Shown one piece after another: positions 53,106-62,201 of a DNA stretch of 64,000 nt (the first letter of the stretch is position 1; each line of letters starts with the position of its first letter). The DNA lies in the NCBI RefSeq assembly GCF_049200465.1, contig NZ_CP120836.1, forward strand, positions 1,860,001 to 1,924,000. Direction: 5' to 3'. The stretch is from Leptothermofonsia sp049200465 (lineage in GTDB: Bacteria > Cyanobacteriota > Cyanobacteriia > Leptolyngbyales > Leptolyngbyaceae). The notes under the pieces were generated by a model. The model saw only the letters and a program-made list of their open reading frames with translations, did not search any database and had not been told where the DNA came from. A program made the position numbers and the translations under genes.

Positions 53106-53832
53106 GTGTGTCAACTCGACATTATCATCCCGGTCTATAACGAAGGCGAAAACATCATCAATGTGTTGGAGTCGCTTCGAGTGGCGGTCAAGACGCCGTT
53201 TCGGATCTTGATTTGCTATGACCATGACACGGACAACACACTGGAAGCGCTGAAGCACTATAGCCCTGCTTCCCAGCTTAAGCTGACGCTAGTAAAGAAT
53301 CGGGGTAAAGGAGTGTTTGGGGCGGTGATGACTGGTTTTTGAGGAAACGACGGCCCCTGCAATTCTGGTGTTTCCCGCGGATGACACGACCAACGCAGTG
53401 ATGCTCGATCGCATGTACGAAAAGATTCAACAGGGGTGTGATATTGCTTGTGCCAGTCGGTTCATCCCCGGTGGCTGTATGAAGGGTTGCCCCTGGCTGA
53501 AGGATATCCTGGTGCGGACGGCAGCTTTTACGCTGCACTACGTCGCTGGAATTCCAACCCATGATGCAACCAATGGTTTTCGCATGTTTTCGCGCCGGGT
53601 GATTGAGCAAATTCCAATTGAAACCCAGGAGGGGTGGGCCTTTAGCCTGGAATTACTGGTCAAAGCTCACAGGTTGGGTTGGAAAATTGGAGAAGTGCCC
53701 GCCCGCTGGATTGAACGCACCTATGGCAAGAGCAACTTCCGGGTGTTTAAATGGGTTCCCATTTATCTGCGCTGGTATTTCTATGCTTTTGCCACGCCGT
53801 TTAAGCGCAGGCAGGTTGCCCTCAAACACTAA
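53106..53832 (+). pseudogene. GT2-family glycosyltransferase split by a +1 T insertion
   Basis: The first piece (GTG 53106) reads LDIIIPVYNEGENIINVLES and stops at 53342 after GAVMTGF. Removing one T from the five-T run at 53336-53340 gives GFEETTAPAILVFPADDTTN and continues in frame to 53832 with IACASRFIPGG and DATNGFRMFSRR. The whole protein (about 241 residues) is a dolichyl-phosphate-type GT2 enzyme with an ADD motif for metal. It is probably functional in the cell if the extra base is an error. Confidence 0.82.
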
Positions 53833-53844
53833 CGCGATCGCCTC

Positions 53845-54717
53845 ATGCTCACTCTCTTTGCCATTCCCAAGTCCTTCCGGGGACACTTTAACCTCATTCA
53901 GCGCAATGCGATTCAAAGCTGGACGAGGTTACGTCCGCAGCCAGAAATTATTTTACTGGGGGATGACGAAGGTACTGCCGAAGTTGCGCAAGAGTTTGGT
54001 GTGAAGCACATCCCAGAGGTGCAGCGTAATGAACATGGGACGCCGCTGGTCAGTTCTTTATTTGAAATTGCCCAGCGGGTGGGACAGGGTCCGCTATTTA
54101 CTTACATCAACTCCGACATAGTGTTGATGAGTGATTTTATCCAGGCGATTCAGCAGGTGCCGTTTAAGCGATTTCTGTTGACAGGGCAGCGGCTAAATTT
54201 GGATATCACCGAACCAATCCAGTTTGAGGAAAACTGGGAAGCCCAATTGCGCGATCGCGCCGCCCAATCCGGGCAACTCGCCGGACCCCACGCGATGGAT
54301 TATTTCGTCTTCACTCAGGGCACCTATACAGACATTCCCCCCTTTGGCATCGGTCGCCCCTGCTGGGATAACTGGATGCTTTACAAAGCTCTGAACATGA
54401 AAATTCCGCTCATTGATGCAACCGGGGCGATCGCCGCCATCCACCAGAACCACGACTACAGCCATCACCCCCAGGGTCGGGAAGGCGTGTATGAAGGACC
54501 AGAAGCCCAGTACAGTCTGCAACTGATTGGCGGCAGGCACTACACTTACTTTATGCTCGACCTGGCAACCTGGCAGCTAACACCCCATGGACTGAAGCGC
54601 CCCCAGTGGACCTGGGAACGGTGCGATCGCTACCTCGACATGATGCCCCTCGCCCGCCCACAAATGAAAAGTTGGGCGTCCCCTCTGCTTAAGCTCATTC
54701 GTATGGGAAAGCGGTAG
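53845..54717 (+). CDS. Glycosyltransferase-like protein of unknown specificity
   Basis: The protein begins LTLFAIPKSFRGHFNLIQRN and has a probable metal motif in LFTYINSDIVLMSD, with a conserved FGIGRPCWDNWMLYKAL and later HNQ-like IHQNHDYSHH. These features resemble a GT-A type family found in polysaccharide loci. No named family is certain. It starts 12 bases after the split glycosyltransferase. Confidence 0.72.
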   Translation: MLTLFAIPKSFRGHFNLIQRNAIQSWTRLRPQPEIILLGDDEGTAEVAQEFGVKHIPEVQRNEHGTPLVSSLFEIAQRVGQGPLFTYINSDIVLMSDFIQAIQQVPFKRFLLTGQRLNLDITEPIQFEENWEAQLRDRAAQSGQLAGPHAMDYFVFTQGTYTDIPPFGIGRPCWDNWMLYKALNMKIPLIDATGAIAAIHQNHDYSHHPQGREGVYEGPEAQYSLQLIGGRHYTYFMLDLATWQLTPHGLKRPQWTWERCDRYLDMMPLARPQMKSWASPLLKLIRMGKR

Positions 54718-54744
54718 GGGATGGAGGGGTGGATGAGTTTTGAG

Positions 54745-54830
54745 GAGTTTGTCAAATTTTTTGTGGCAACCCTGGAAAGGGGGTCGAGGGAATCAGGGTT
54801 TCGAGGAGTCAGAGCCCCGTTTCTAGAACA
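54745..54830 (+). repeat. Dispersed repeat, family D
   Basis: Same sequence as 41858-41940 with few changes, again embedded in a low-complexity spacer (54718-54960). Confidence 0.9.
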
Positions 54831-54965
54831 GCCTCTCCAGTACCCATCCACCCTCCCACTCATCCACTCCCTCCCTCTCACTCCCCCATCCCCCCATTCC
54901 CCTATCACTCCCTTATCACTCCCTCTTCCCTCCCCCCTCACCCTTCACTAGCAACTAACAACTAA
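54831..54965. repeat. Low-complexity C/T-rich spacer
   Basis: 'cccatccaccctcccactcat' changing to 'caactaacaactaacaact' just before the next start. Confidence 0.7.
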
Positions 54966-54976
54966 CAACTTCTCAT

Positions 54977-55900
54977 ATGAGCCAAGCCAGACCGATCGTT
55001 TCAGTGGTTATGCCTTGCTACAACCAGGGTAAATATGTTGATGAAGCGGTAGGCAGTGTTTTGAACCAGACCTTCCAGAGCTTTGAAATTATTCTGATCA
55101 ATGATGGCTCTACCGATGAAGAAACCAACCAGATTCTTGGCAATTACCAGAAACCGGGTGTCACGGTTCTTCATACAGAAAATCGGGGTCCGGCGGCGGC
55201 TCGCAATACAGGCATTCAATACGCTCGTGGACAGTACATTTTGCCACTGGATGCTGACGATCGCATCGCGCCCACCTATTTAGAACAGGCCGTCAGAATT
55301 TTGGACGAAAATCCGAATGTGGGGATTGTCTACTGCGAAGCCGAATTTTTTGGTGAGAAGACAGGCAAATTTGACCTGCCCGGATTTAACTTTCCAGGCA
55401 TTTTGTTAGGCAACATGATTTTCAATTCCAGCTTTTATCGAAAAGCTGACTGGGAAAAGGTTGGCGGGTACAAAAATGACTTTCGCGGTTGGGAGGACTA
55501 TGACTTCTGGCTATCCCTGATTGAGCTGGGCAGAGAAGTCGTCAGAATTCCCGAAGTCCTCTACTATTACCGTCAGATCAACAGTTCCAGAAGCAACTCC
55601 ATGACTCGCCAAAGCTGGATAGAGGACTACACCCACCTGTTCAGAAATCATACAGAACTGTATTCCCAAAACATCAGTGCCCTGTTTGAGCACATTATTG
55701 ATTTGAGGGAAGATGTCCAGCACACCCATGCCCGCCTCAATGAAACCCTCAAACTGCTCTTTGAAGCAGACGAGCAACGGCAAAAAGCCGAGAACCAACG
55801 ACAGCAAGCTGAAGACCAACTCCGCACCATTCAAAACAGCAGATTTGGTCGTTTATACAATGGGTACGTCAAACTCAAAAAGCTTTTAGGACAATCATGA
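54977..55900 (+). CDS. GT2-family glycosyltransferase with C-terminal coiled coil
   Basis: A standard GT2 domain: VSVVMPCYNQGKYVDEAV, the nucleotide-binding IILINDGSTDEET and the metal motif LPLDADDRI. A C-terminal segment rich in Gln, Glu and Lys (EQRQKAENQRQQAEDQL) predicts a coiled coil, then a short NSRFGRLYNGYVKLKK tail that is common at the ends of cyanobacterial glycosyltransferases. The acceptor is unknown. Confidence 0.88.
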   Translation: MSQARPIVSVVMPCYNQGKYVDEAVGSVLNQTFQSFEIILINDGSTDEETNQILGNYQKPGVTVLHTENRGPAAARNTGIQYARGQYILPLDADDRIAPTYLEQAVRILDENPNVGIVYCEAEFFGEKTGKFDLPGFNFPGILLGNMIFNSSFYRKADWEKVGGYKNDFRGWEDYDFWLSLIELGREVVRIPEVLYYYRQINSSRSNSMTRQSWIEDYTHLFRNHTELYSQNISALFEHIIDLREDVQHTHARLNETLKLLFEADEQRQKAENQRQQAEDQLRTIQNSRFGRLYNGYVKLKKLLGQS

Positions 55901-55985
55901 ACCAGCCCGGTTAGGACAGACCGTAGAGGCGCAAACCCGATATACTGCACTCTGAACCCTGTCCCCTAATCTCTGGGCACTTCGT

Positions 55986-56100
55986 TATAGCGGTAGTCAT
56001 TGTGGCTAGGACGGGGTACAGGGGTTCCACCCTTGGCTGGGGGCGAAGCCCCCACTCCCTCTCTAATTCCAATGTCCTAACGCACCTGCGTAGAGCTATA
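55986..56100 (+). repeat. MITE-like element, family A (subfamily A1)
   Basis: Closest to 15063-15180. Its last base is the A of the ATG that begins the next gene's longest frame. Confidence 0.9.
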
Positions 56101-57917
56101 TGCCAGCGATGAGTCCTTCTAAATTGATTACCAAGTTAGGCAAGCTGTTCAAAATTTGGCGCGAGCGAGGAACCTATGGAACCCTGCGTTTTCTCTACCG
56201 CCGCATTCAGGAGTCCCGGAGAGGTCAATTCACTTATGATCAATGGGTTACGAACCATAGGCTGACGCGATCGCAAATTCAGGAAGCCAAACGGCAGATT
56301 GAGCAATGGGAACTGCGACCCAAATTTTCGGTCATTCTGCCGGTCTACAACGTAGAGGCGCAGTGGCTGGAAAAAGCGATCCAGTCTGTTTTGAACCAGA
56401 TTTATCCTGATTGGGAACTCTGCATCGCTGATGACGCCTCGCCCGCCCCTCACATCAAGCCTCTCCTGACCCGTTACAGCAAACTCGACCCACGTATCAA
56501 AGTTGTCTTTCGTCCCGAAAACGGCAATATTGTTGCAGCCAGCAATTCAGCTCTGGAACTGGCAACTGGGGATTACATTGCTTTATTGGATCATGATGAT
56601 GAACTGGCGATCGACGCCCTGTTTGAAACCGCAAAACTGATTAACCAGCATCCCGATGCCGACTTTATTTACAGTGACGAAGACAAAATTGACACCCAGG
56701 GCAAGCGAAAAGATCCCTTCTTCAAGCCCGACTGGTCTCCCGACTACTTTCATGCCTGCATGTACACCTGTCATTTAGGCGTCTACCGGACTAACCTGAT
56801 CCGTGAAATTGGCGGCTTTCGCCCTGGCTACGATGGCTCCCAGGATTACGATCTAGTACTGCGGGTGGTGGAAAAAACCCGTAACATCTACCATCTACCC
56901 AAAATCCTGTACCATTGGCGCATCATTCCTGCCTCCGTCACGGCTGGTGGAGAACAGGCAAAACCGTGGGCATATATCGCTGCCCGCAAAGCCCTGGAAG
57001 ATATGCTGGCACGCAGCCCCTACCCGGGATGGGTGGAAGAAACACCCCGTCCAGGTTTCTGGCGAGTGCGCCGCCATATCGTTGGAGAACCCCTTATCAG
57101 TATCATCATTCCCAGTGCTGGTCGGGTCATGGAGACCCCCAAAGGGCCTCTAAACGTCCTGGAGAATTGTATTCAAAGCATTCAGCGCAGCACCTACCCT
57201 AATTTTGAAATCGTTGTCGTAGATGGCTACGACATTCCAGCCCCAACCCTGGAGACACTTCTGCAGCCTGCCGTAGAATCCCCTACCATTCGCCTTGTTC
57301 GCTGTGCAGAACCATTTAACTTCGCCCAGCGCATTAATTTGGGAGCGCAAAATGTCCATGGAGATTTTCTGCTGCTGCTCAACGATGACACGGAAGTCCT
57401 GACCTCCGACTGGTTAGAATCCATGTTGGAGTTTGCCCAACAGACTGAAATTGGCGCGGTAGGAGCAAAACTTTTGTTTCCAGATGGCAGGATTCAACAT
57501 GCTGGAGTGATGGTGCTGGATGGGAATGCGGGTCATGCTTTTCATGGAGCGGATGGCGATCATCCTGGCTACTTCTGCTCCAATGTGGTCAACCGCAACT
57601 ATCTCGGCGTGACGGCGGCCTGCCTGATGATGCGTAGCGAGCTTTTCTTCCAACTCGGCGGCATGGATGAGCAGTTTCCGTTGAACTACAACGATGTTGA
57701 TCTGTGTTTGAAAGCCCATCAGGCAGGCTATCGCAATGTAGTGACCCCCTACGTCCAACTCATCCACTACGAATCGGCCAGCCGCCCGAAAGGATTAAAT
57801 CCAAACGAATGGGAAAACCTGAACCGCAAGTGGGGAGCCTATTTTAAGAAACTCAAATATGACCCTTACTACAATCCCAACCTTTCTTACCGGACAGTCA
57901 ACTTTGAGCTTGGGTAA
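56100..57917 (+). CDS. GT2 glycosyltransferase with two GT-A domains
   Basis: After an N-terminal basic helix region, domain 1 (about residues 75-300) reads FSVILPVYNVEAQWLEKAIQ, with metal motif LDHDDEL; domain 2 (about residues 325-560) reads ISIIIPSAGRVMETPKG, with LLNDDTEV. Such tandem enzymes can add alternating sugars in rhamnan or O-antigen chains. The first ATG (56100) is half formed by a repeat; ATG at 56109 (MSPSKLITKLGKL) is the safer start. It is the last plus-strand gene of the glycan locus. Confidence 0.9.
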   Translation: MPAMSPSKLITKLGKLFKIWRERGTYGTLRFLYRRIQESRRGQFTYDQWVTNHRLTRSQIQEAKRQIEQWELRPKFSVILPVYNVEAQWLEKAIQSVLNQIYPDWELCIADDASPAPHIKPLLTRYSKLDPRIKVVFRPENGNIVAASNSALELATGDYIALLDHDDELAIDALFETAKLINQHPDADFIYSDEDKIDTQGKRKDPFFKPDWSPDYFHACMYTCHLGVYRTNLIREIGGFRPGYDGSQDYDLVLRVVEKTRNIYHLPKILYHWRIIPASVTAGGEQAKPWAYIAARKALEDMLARSPYPGWVEETPRPGFWRVRRHIVGEPLISIIIPSAGRVMETPKGPLNVLENCIQSIQRSTYPNFEIVVVDGYDIPAPTLETLLQPAVESPTIRLVRCAEPFNFAQRINLGAQNVHGDFLLLLNDDTEVLTSDWLESMLEFAQQTEIGAVGAKLLFPDGRIQHAGVMVLDGNAGHAFHGADGDHPGYFCSNVVNRNYLGVTAACLMMRSELFFQLGGMDEQFPLNYNDVDLCLKAHQAGYRNVVTPYVQLIHYESASRPKGLNPNEWENLNRKWGAYFKKLKYDPYYNPNLSYRTVNFELG

Positions 57918-58050
57918 GGGTAAGGGGTGGATGGGGGAGTGAGTGATAGGGTAACGGGGTGATAGGGTGAGGTTTCTTTACTCCATTACTCCCACCCATC
58001 CACCCATCCACCCTCCATCGCACCTTCACTCTTTCCCTCATCCCTCACCT
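57918..58050. repeat. Low-complexity spacer
   Basis: 'gtgagtgatagggtaacggg' type phrases, then 'cccacccatccacccatcc'. Confidence 0.7.
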
Positions 58051-58054
58051 GTCC

Positions 58055-59356
58055 CTAATGCTTAACCAGGTACATGAACCAGCCTGAAGGGTTGACTGGG
58101 ATAGTCACGGTGGTTCCGGGGGGTGCCTGCTCAAACTCAGCTACATATTCCTGGAAGTTTAGGTCAGGCAAGGGGGAATGCTGCCAGTCTCCGACAATGC
58201 CAGTGAACATGATGGCTAAAGCGGCGATCGCCACAAACCTTACCCCCCGCGATCGCCTTTGTCCCGTCAACCAGACCAGGGAAACTGCAAACGCAACCAT
58301 TGGAATAAACCAGTAACGGGTACTGAATCCTGGCTCACAGAGCTTTTCCCAGGCGATCGTGGCGGACAACAGCGATGCTGTGAAAATAAGCACCCCATAA
58401 AGCACCAGCATCCGCAGCTCTAAAGGAGCGTTGAAAAGAACATAGGCGAGGGCGAGTAAACCCAATCCCATCACTAAAAATGCAAACAGGGTATAACCAG
58501 GGGATGGGGGAAAGAAACTTTGATAGCCGTTTTGTCCAACCAGGGTACCCAGAAAAACCTGACCTGCCAGAATTTTGGTGAATAATTCGAGTGTTGTTTC
58601 CGATGCTTCAGCAGAGCGAACGGTAGCGGCTGTAAACAGAATCGCAATTCCCTGGATCAGAGCACCTGACGCTAATCCCAAAACTAACTTGGCCAACCAG
58701 CGATTGTGACGCAGTTGCCAGTAAATAAGTGCAACAGGAATCAGCAAAATGGCGAAGGGGCCAGTCAGTGCCGATAAAACCACCACTCCCCCATCAAACC
58801 AGCGCCAGCAGTTAGATTTACTGGGTGGTGCCAGAATCACCATGCCAGCTAACAGCGCCAGATACCACTGACTGTTTGAAATATTGCCGTGGATTTCAGA
58901 AGTGTTGGGTAGCCCCAGATAGATAAAAGCCAAAAACAACCGGTGAGAAAGATTTGGAATTAAGGGAGCAAAACGGGGAGAAACCAGGAGGGTAACTGGC
59001 AAGACCTGAATGATCAGTGCAATCAGATTGAGCAGTAGAGGTGCCCATCCCAGTGGAAATGGCTGAACCAGCGAAGCTGCCAATCTCTGCGTAACACATA
59101 GATACCCTGCATAGGGCAGAAAAAGAGATTGGAAAATTCCTAAATTATAAGCATCAGAATAAAAAACAGTTCCATCTTCAGCCCAAAACTGGGCATTCAA
59201 AAGCCGCTCTGGTTCCCTTGATAGTAAAACGACAAAAGCAATGAGAATGACAGCGCTGTGGAAGCGCCAGGTAACAGTGTCTGGGAATCGCCAGTTAATA
59301 GGAAAGGGGCTTTCCATACGGCTGCGCCCGATACCCTCTACGTTAATAATTTTCAC
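58055..59356 (-). CDS. Polytopic membrane protein, possible GT-C enzyme
   Basis: About ten hydrophobic helices with an acidic loop after the first (NAQFWAEDGTVFYSDAYNLG) that resembles the donor-site loop of GT-C enzymes. The C-terminal short domain ends GTTVTIPVNPSGWFMYLVKH. No named family is recognised. A GTG at 59356 has AGGAG 9-10 bases upstream and is preferred; ATG 59317 and ATG 59419 are alternatives. It faces the glycan locus convergently and may belong to the same pathway. Confidence 0.7.
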   Translation of the reverse strand: MKIINVEGIGRSRMESPFPINWRFPDTVTWRFHSAVILIAFVVLLSREPERLLNAQFWAEDGTVFYSDAYNLGIFQSLFLPYAGYLCVTQRLAASLVQPFPLGWAPLLLNLIALIIQVLPVTLLVSPRFAPLIPNLSHRLFLAFIYLGLPNTSEIHGNISNSQWYLALLAGMVILAPPSKSNCWRWFDGGVVVLSALTGPFAILLIPVALIYWQLRHNRWLAKLVLGLASGALIQGIAILFTAATVRSAEASETTLELFTKILAGQVFLGTLVGQNGYQSFFPPSPGYTLFAFLVMGLGLLALAYVLFNAPLELRMLVLYGVLIFTASLLSATIAWEKLCEPGFSTRYWFIPMVAFAVSLVWLTGQRRSRGVRFVAIAALAIMFTGIVGDWQHSPLPDLNFQEYVAEFEQAPPGTTVTIPVNPSGWFMYLVKH

Positions 59357-59665
59357 TGACTGATGCTCCTGAAAACAGGCCAGGGGCAGCAAGGAACAGG
59401 TAGACCGACTCTGGTACACTGCTTTTCCATGAGAAACATGTCATGAGGCAGATATTTCATGAGGCAGATATTGATGTACATCAGCCGGGCACATCCCAAA
59501 GAAGGGCGATCGCACCTTAACCTGGATACTGAGAAAACCGTGAGATCACGGGGTAGAACGCAAATCGTAATGCTTTTTAAGTTGTTAATACCTTGTCAGA
59601 TCCACCAACCACGGTAAGAGCCAGCAACCATTGGGTTGAGAAATGGGGAATAATCCAATCCCATT

Positions 59666-59863
59666 TCATTGAATATTGGCAATGCGAAAGCCCATTGCAC
59701 ACTCAAATTGATCGGGTTGTTGCTCTGCCAGCTTGCGAATGGCATGACCACAGCGAAGTTGCCCTCCGCTCCAACGAGGTTGACCGCTTTGGTCAGCCAA
59801 CAAACAGCCCTGACAAATCTTATGAGGGGGAATGAGCTGATTGTCCATAAGGATGACAAGCAT
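59666..59863 (-). CDS. Small Cys-rich protein of unknown function (65 aa)
   Basis: The 65-residue protein MLVILMDNQLIPPHKI has a CQGC motif, a GQPRWSGGQLRCGH segment and a third-region Cys (FECAMGF), suggesting a small metal-binding or redox site. GGAAGG lies 6-7 bases before the ATG. Overlapping frames on both strands are longer but have no ribosome site or domain. The function is unknown. Confidence 0.6.
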   Translation of the reverse strand: MLVILMDNQLIPPHKICQGCLLADQSGQPRWSGGQLRCGHAIRKLAEQQPDQFECAMGFRIANIQ

Positions 59864-60179
59864 GGCACACCTTCCGTGAACTCCCAGATCCCTAAATCCA
59901 TTTTAGGGCAGGATTTTTGATGCGCGAGATCGCTGCACACCAGCTTAATATGTCTAATATTTGCCTCAGGTATCACAGTAGACATGTTACTGATTGTCTT
60001 TGTCTATACCGTAAAGAAAATTCTTTATGGGAATTTTATTTGCGATCGCCGTCGGCTTCCAGACAGGAGTATTATGATTTGTTCGGGTGAGATTTTTTAC
60101 CCACACTGCTGTCGCTAGCATGGAGGTAGGCAGGCTTCTGCTTTACAACCGATTCAACATTTTCTGAGGGGCTACTGTT
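59864..60179. other. 316-bp intergenic region upstream of glyA
   Basis: Probably the glyA promoter region. No repeat, hairpin with T run or riboswitch-like structure was recognised. Confidence 0.4.
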
Positions 60180-61463
60180 GTGACTCGTACAAACCTTGAT
60201 TTCCTTGCTGAAACAGACCCAGCGATCGCCGAAATTATCCAGAATGAACTTCAGCGTCAGCGAGACCATTTGGAGCTGATTGCCAGCGAGAACTTCACTT
60301 CCGCTGCGGTGCTGGCCGCTCAAGGCTCCGTGTTAACCAACAAATACGCTGAAGGGCTTCCCGGTAAACGCTACTATGGTGGTTGTGAATTTATTGACCA
60401 GGCAGAACAGTTGGCGATCGATCGCATCAAACAACTGTTTGGAGCCGCTCACGCCAATGTGCAACCCCACTCTGGAGCTCAGGCAAACTTTGCCGTTTTC
60501 CTAGCGTTGCTTAAACCGGGAGACACCTTCATGGGGATGGATCTATCCCACGGAGGGCACCTGACCCACGGTTCCCCTGTGAATGTATCCGGCCTCTGGT
60601 TTAATAAGCAGCACTACGGGGTCAACAAGGACACAGAACGACTGGACTTTGACCAGATCCGCGATCTGGTGCTTCAATATCGTCCCAAGCTCATTATCTG
60701 CGGCTACTCTGCCTATTCCCGCATTATTGAATTTGATAAGTTCCGGGCAATCGCTGATGAAGTCGGTGCTTACCTGATGGCAGACATTGCCCACATTGCC
60801 GGACTGGTTGCCAGTGGTCACCACCCCAATCCCATTCCCTACTGCGATGTTGTCACCACTACCACTCACAAGACTCTGCGCGGTCCCAGAGGGGGCTTAA
60901 TTCTTACCCGTGACCCCGAACTAGGCAAAAAATTTGACAAAGCCGTCTTCCCTGGCTGCCAGGGTGGCCCACTGGAACATGTGATTGCCGCCAAAGCTGT
61001 TGCCTTTGGGGAAGCACTTAAACCAGAATTCAAAACCTATTGCGGCCAGGTAATTGAAAACGCTCGTGCTTTAGCTACTCAACTCCAGAAGCGTGGATTC
61101 AAGATTGTTTCTGGTGGGACGGACAATCACCTGATGCTGGTTGACCTGCGCTCCATTGGCATGACGGGTAAGGTCGCTGATCAACTGGTAAGCAAAGTGA
61201 ACATCACGGCCAACAAAAACACCGTTCCCTTCGATCCAGAGTCTCCCTTTGTCACCAGTGGTCTGCGGCTCGGTTCCCCCGCCATGACAACCCGCGGCAT
61301 GGGTGTAGCTGAATTTACCGAAATTGGTAACATCATCGCTGATCGCCTGCTCAATCCTGACGATGAAGCGATCGCTCAGGATTGCCAGAAACGAGTTGCT
61401 GACCTCTGCACCCGTTTCCCCCTCTATCCTCATTTGAACATTCCAGTGCCTGTCCTGGCTTGA
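60180..61463 (+). CDS. glyA: Serine hydroxymethyltransferase
   Basis: This PLP enzyme interconverts serine and glycine while charging tetrahydrofolate with a one-carbon unit. The 427-residue protein has HLELIASENFTS, YAEGLPGKRYYGG, and the PLP-lysine motif VTTTTHKTLRGPRGG. The start is GTG at 60180, with GAGGGG upstream. A terminator follows the stop. Confidence 0.97.
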   Translation: MTRTNLDFLAETDPAIAEIIQNELQRQRDHLELIASENFTSAAVLAAQGSVLTNKYAEGLPGKRYYGGCEFIDQAEQLAIDRIKQLFGAAHANVQPHSGAQANFAVFLALLKPGDTFMGMDLSHGGHLTHGSPVNVSGLWFNKQHYGVNKDTERLDFDQIRDLVLQYRPKLIICGYSAYSRIIEFDKFRAIADEVGAYLMADIAHIAGLVASGHHPNPIPYCDVVTTTTHKTLRGPRGGLILTRDPELGKKFDKAVFPGCQGGPLEHVIAAKAVAFGEALKPEFKTYCGQVIENARALATQLQKRGFKIVSGGTDNHLMLVDLRSIGMTGKVADQLVSKVNITANKNTVPFDPESPFVTSGLRLGSPAMTTRGMGVAEFTEIGNIIADRLLNPDDEAIAQDCQKRVADLCTRFPLYPHLNIPVPVLA

Positions 61464-61488
61464 GTCTCCTTCAAAATCTGCTTAACGC

Positions 61489-61520
61489 AAAAAGAGGTGT
61501 CATCGTACACCTCTTTTGTT
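61489..61520 (+). terminator. Rho-independent terminator of glyA
   Basis: 10-bp stem AAAGAGGTGT / ACACCTCTTT with a 6-base loop, followed by TTGTTT, 27 bases after the glyA stop. Confidence 0.85.
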
Positions 61521-61524
61521 TGGC

Positions 61525-61760
61525 GAATTTCACAGAGGGGAATGGGGATAGAGGGAGGGGGGAACAGGGGGAGGTTTCTTTACGAGAGTGTTCTGGAAAC
61601 GGGGTTCTAACTCCTTGAAACCCTGATTCCCTCGAGCCCCTTTCCAGGATTGCCACAAAAAATTTGACAAACTCCATCACCCCTCCACCCTCCACCCCTC
61701 CACCCCATCACCCCTCCACTCATCCACTCATCCACTTATCCACCATAATCAATACCCTGT
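61525..61760. repeat. Low-complexity spacer around a family D repeat
   Basis: 'gagggaggggggaacaggggg' phrases on one side and 'ccaccctccacccctccacc' on the other; the family D copy sits between. Confidence 0.75.
61589..61675 (-). repeat. Dispersed repeat, family D
   Basis: Inverted copy of 41858-41940 and 54745-54830. Confidence 0.9.
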
Positions 61761-62201
61761 ATCTGTCGCCAGCTCAGTACATTCACCCAGGCGGCAATGG
61801 TAGATTCACAAAAACCTCATACTTAAACTGGTAATTTCCCGCCAAAACTGTCTGGATCGAAGAGAAGAATTTAGAAAAAGGGGGTAGGCAAACTTTCTTA
61901 ATCTCGGTTCTCAAAATCGGTTCTCCCAGTTCGCTGATGAAAAAGTAGCGTAGGCTTATCTTTCCTTCCAACGAAATCTTTGGAATATTGATTTTGTTTT
62001 CGTAATAAGCAAAGCTTATTACCAGACTCTCAAGAAAGCCGCAAGATCAAATCCAAAGAAAGTTCATGGGATTTCAGATTTTTGTTAGCCAAATCACTCA
62101 AAAGACGGCAAAATTGATTTCGATTAACAAAACTTAGTCGATCCTCGGCTGAAATATAGTACACTCTGCCTGTCGTTTGTCCTTGACCCCACACTTTCCA
62201 G
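61761..62201. other. Intergenic region upstream of the WecA/MraY-type gene
   Basis: Contains a diverged family G repeat (about 61990-62040: GATTTTGTTTT, TAAGCAAAGCTTA). Short open frames here have no ribosome sites. The 3' part should hold the promoter of the next gene. Confidence 0.5.

Noticed and set aside
59596..59985. 129-codon minus-strand frame opposing the small Cys-rich gene
   Set aside because: It overlaps the Cys-rich ORF in another frame and has neither a recognisable domain nor a ribosome site; the shorter frame has better motifs.
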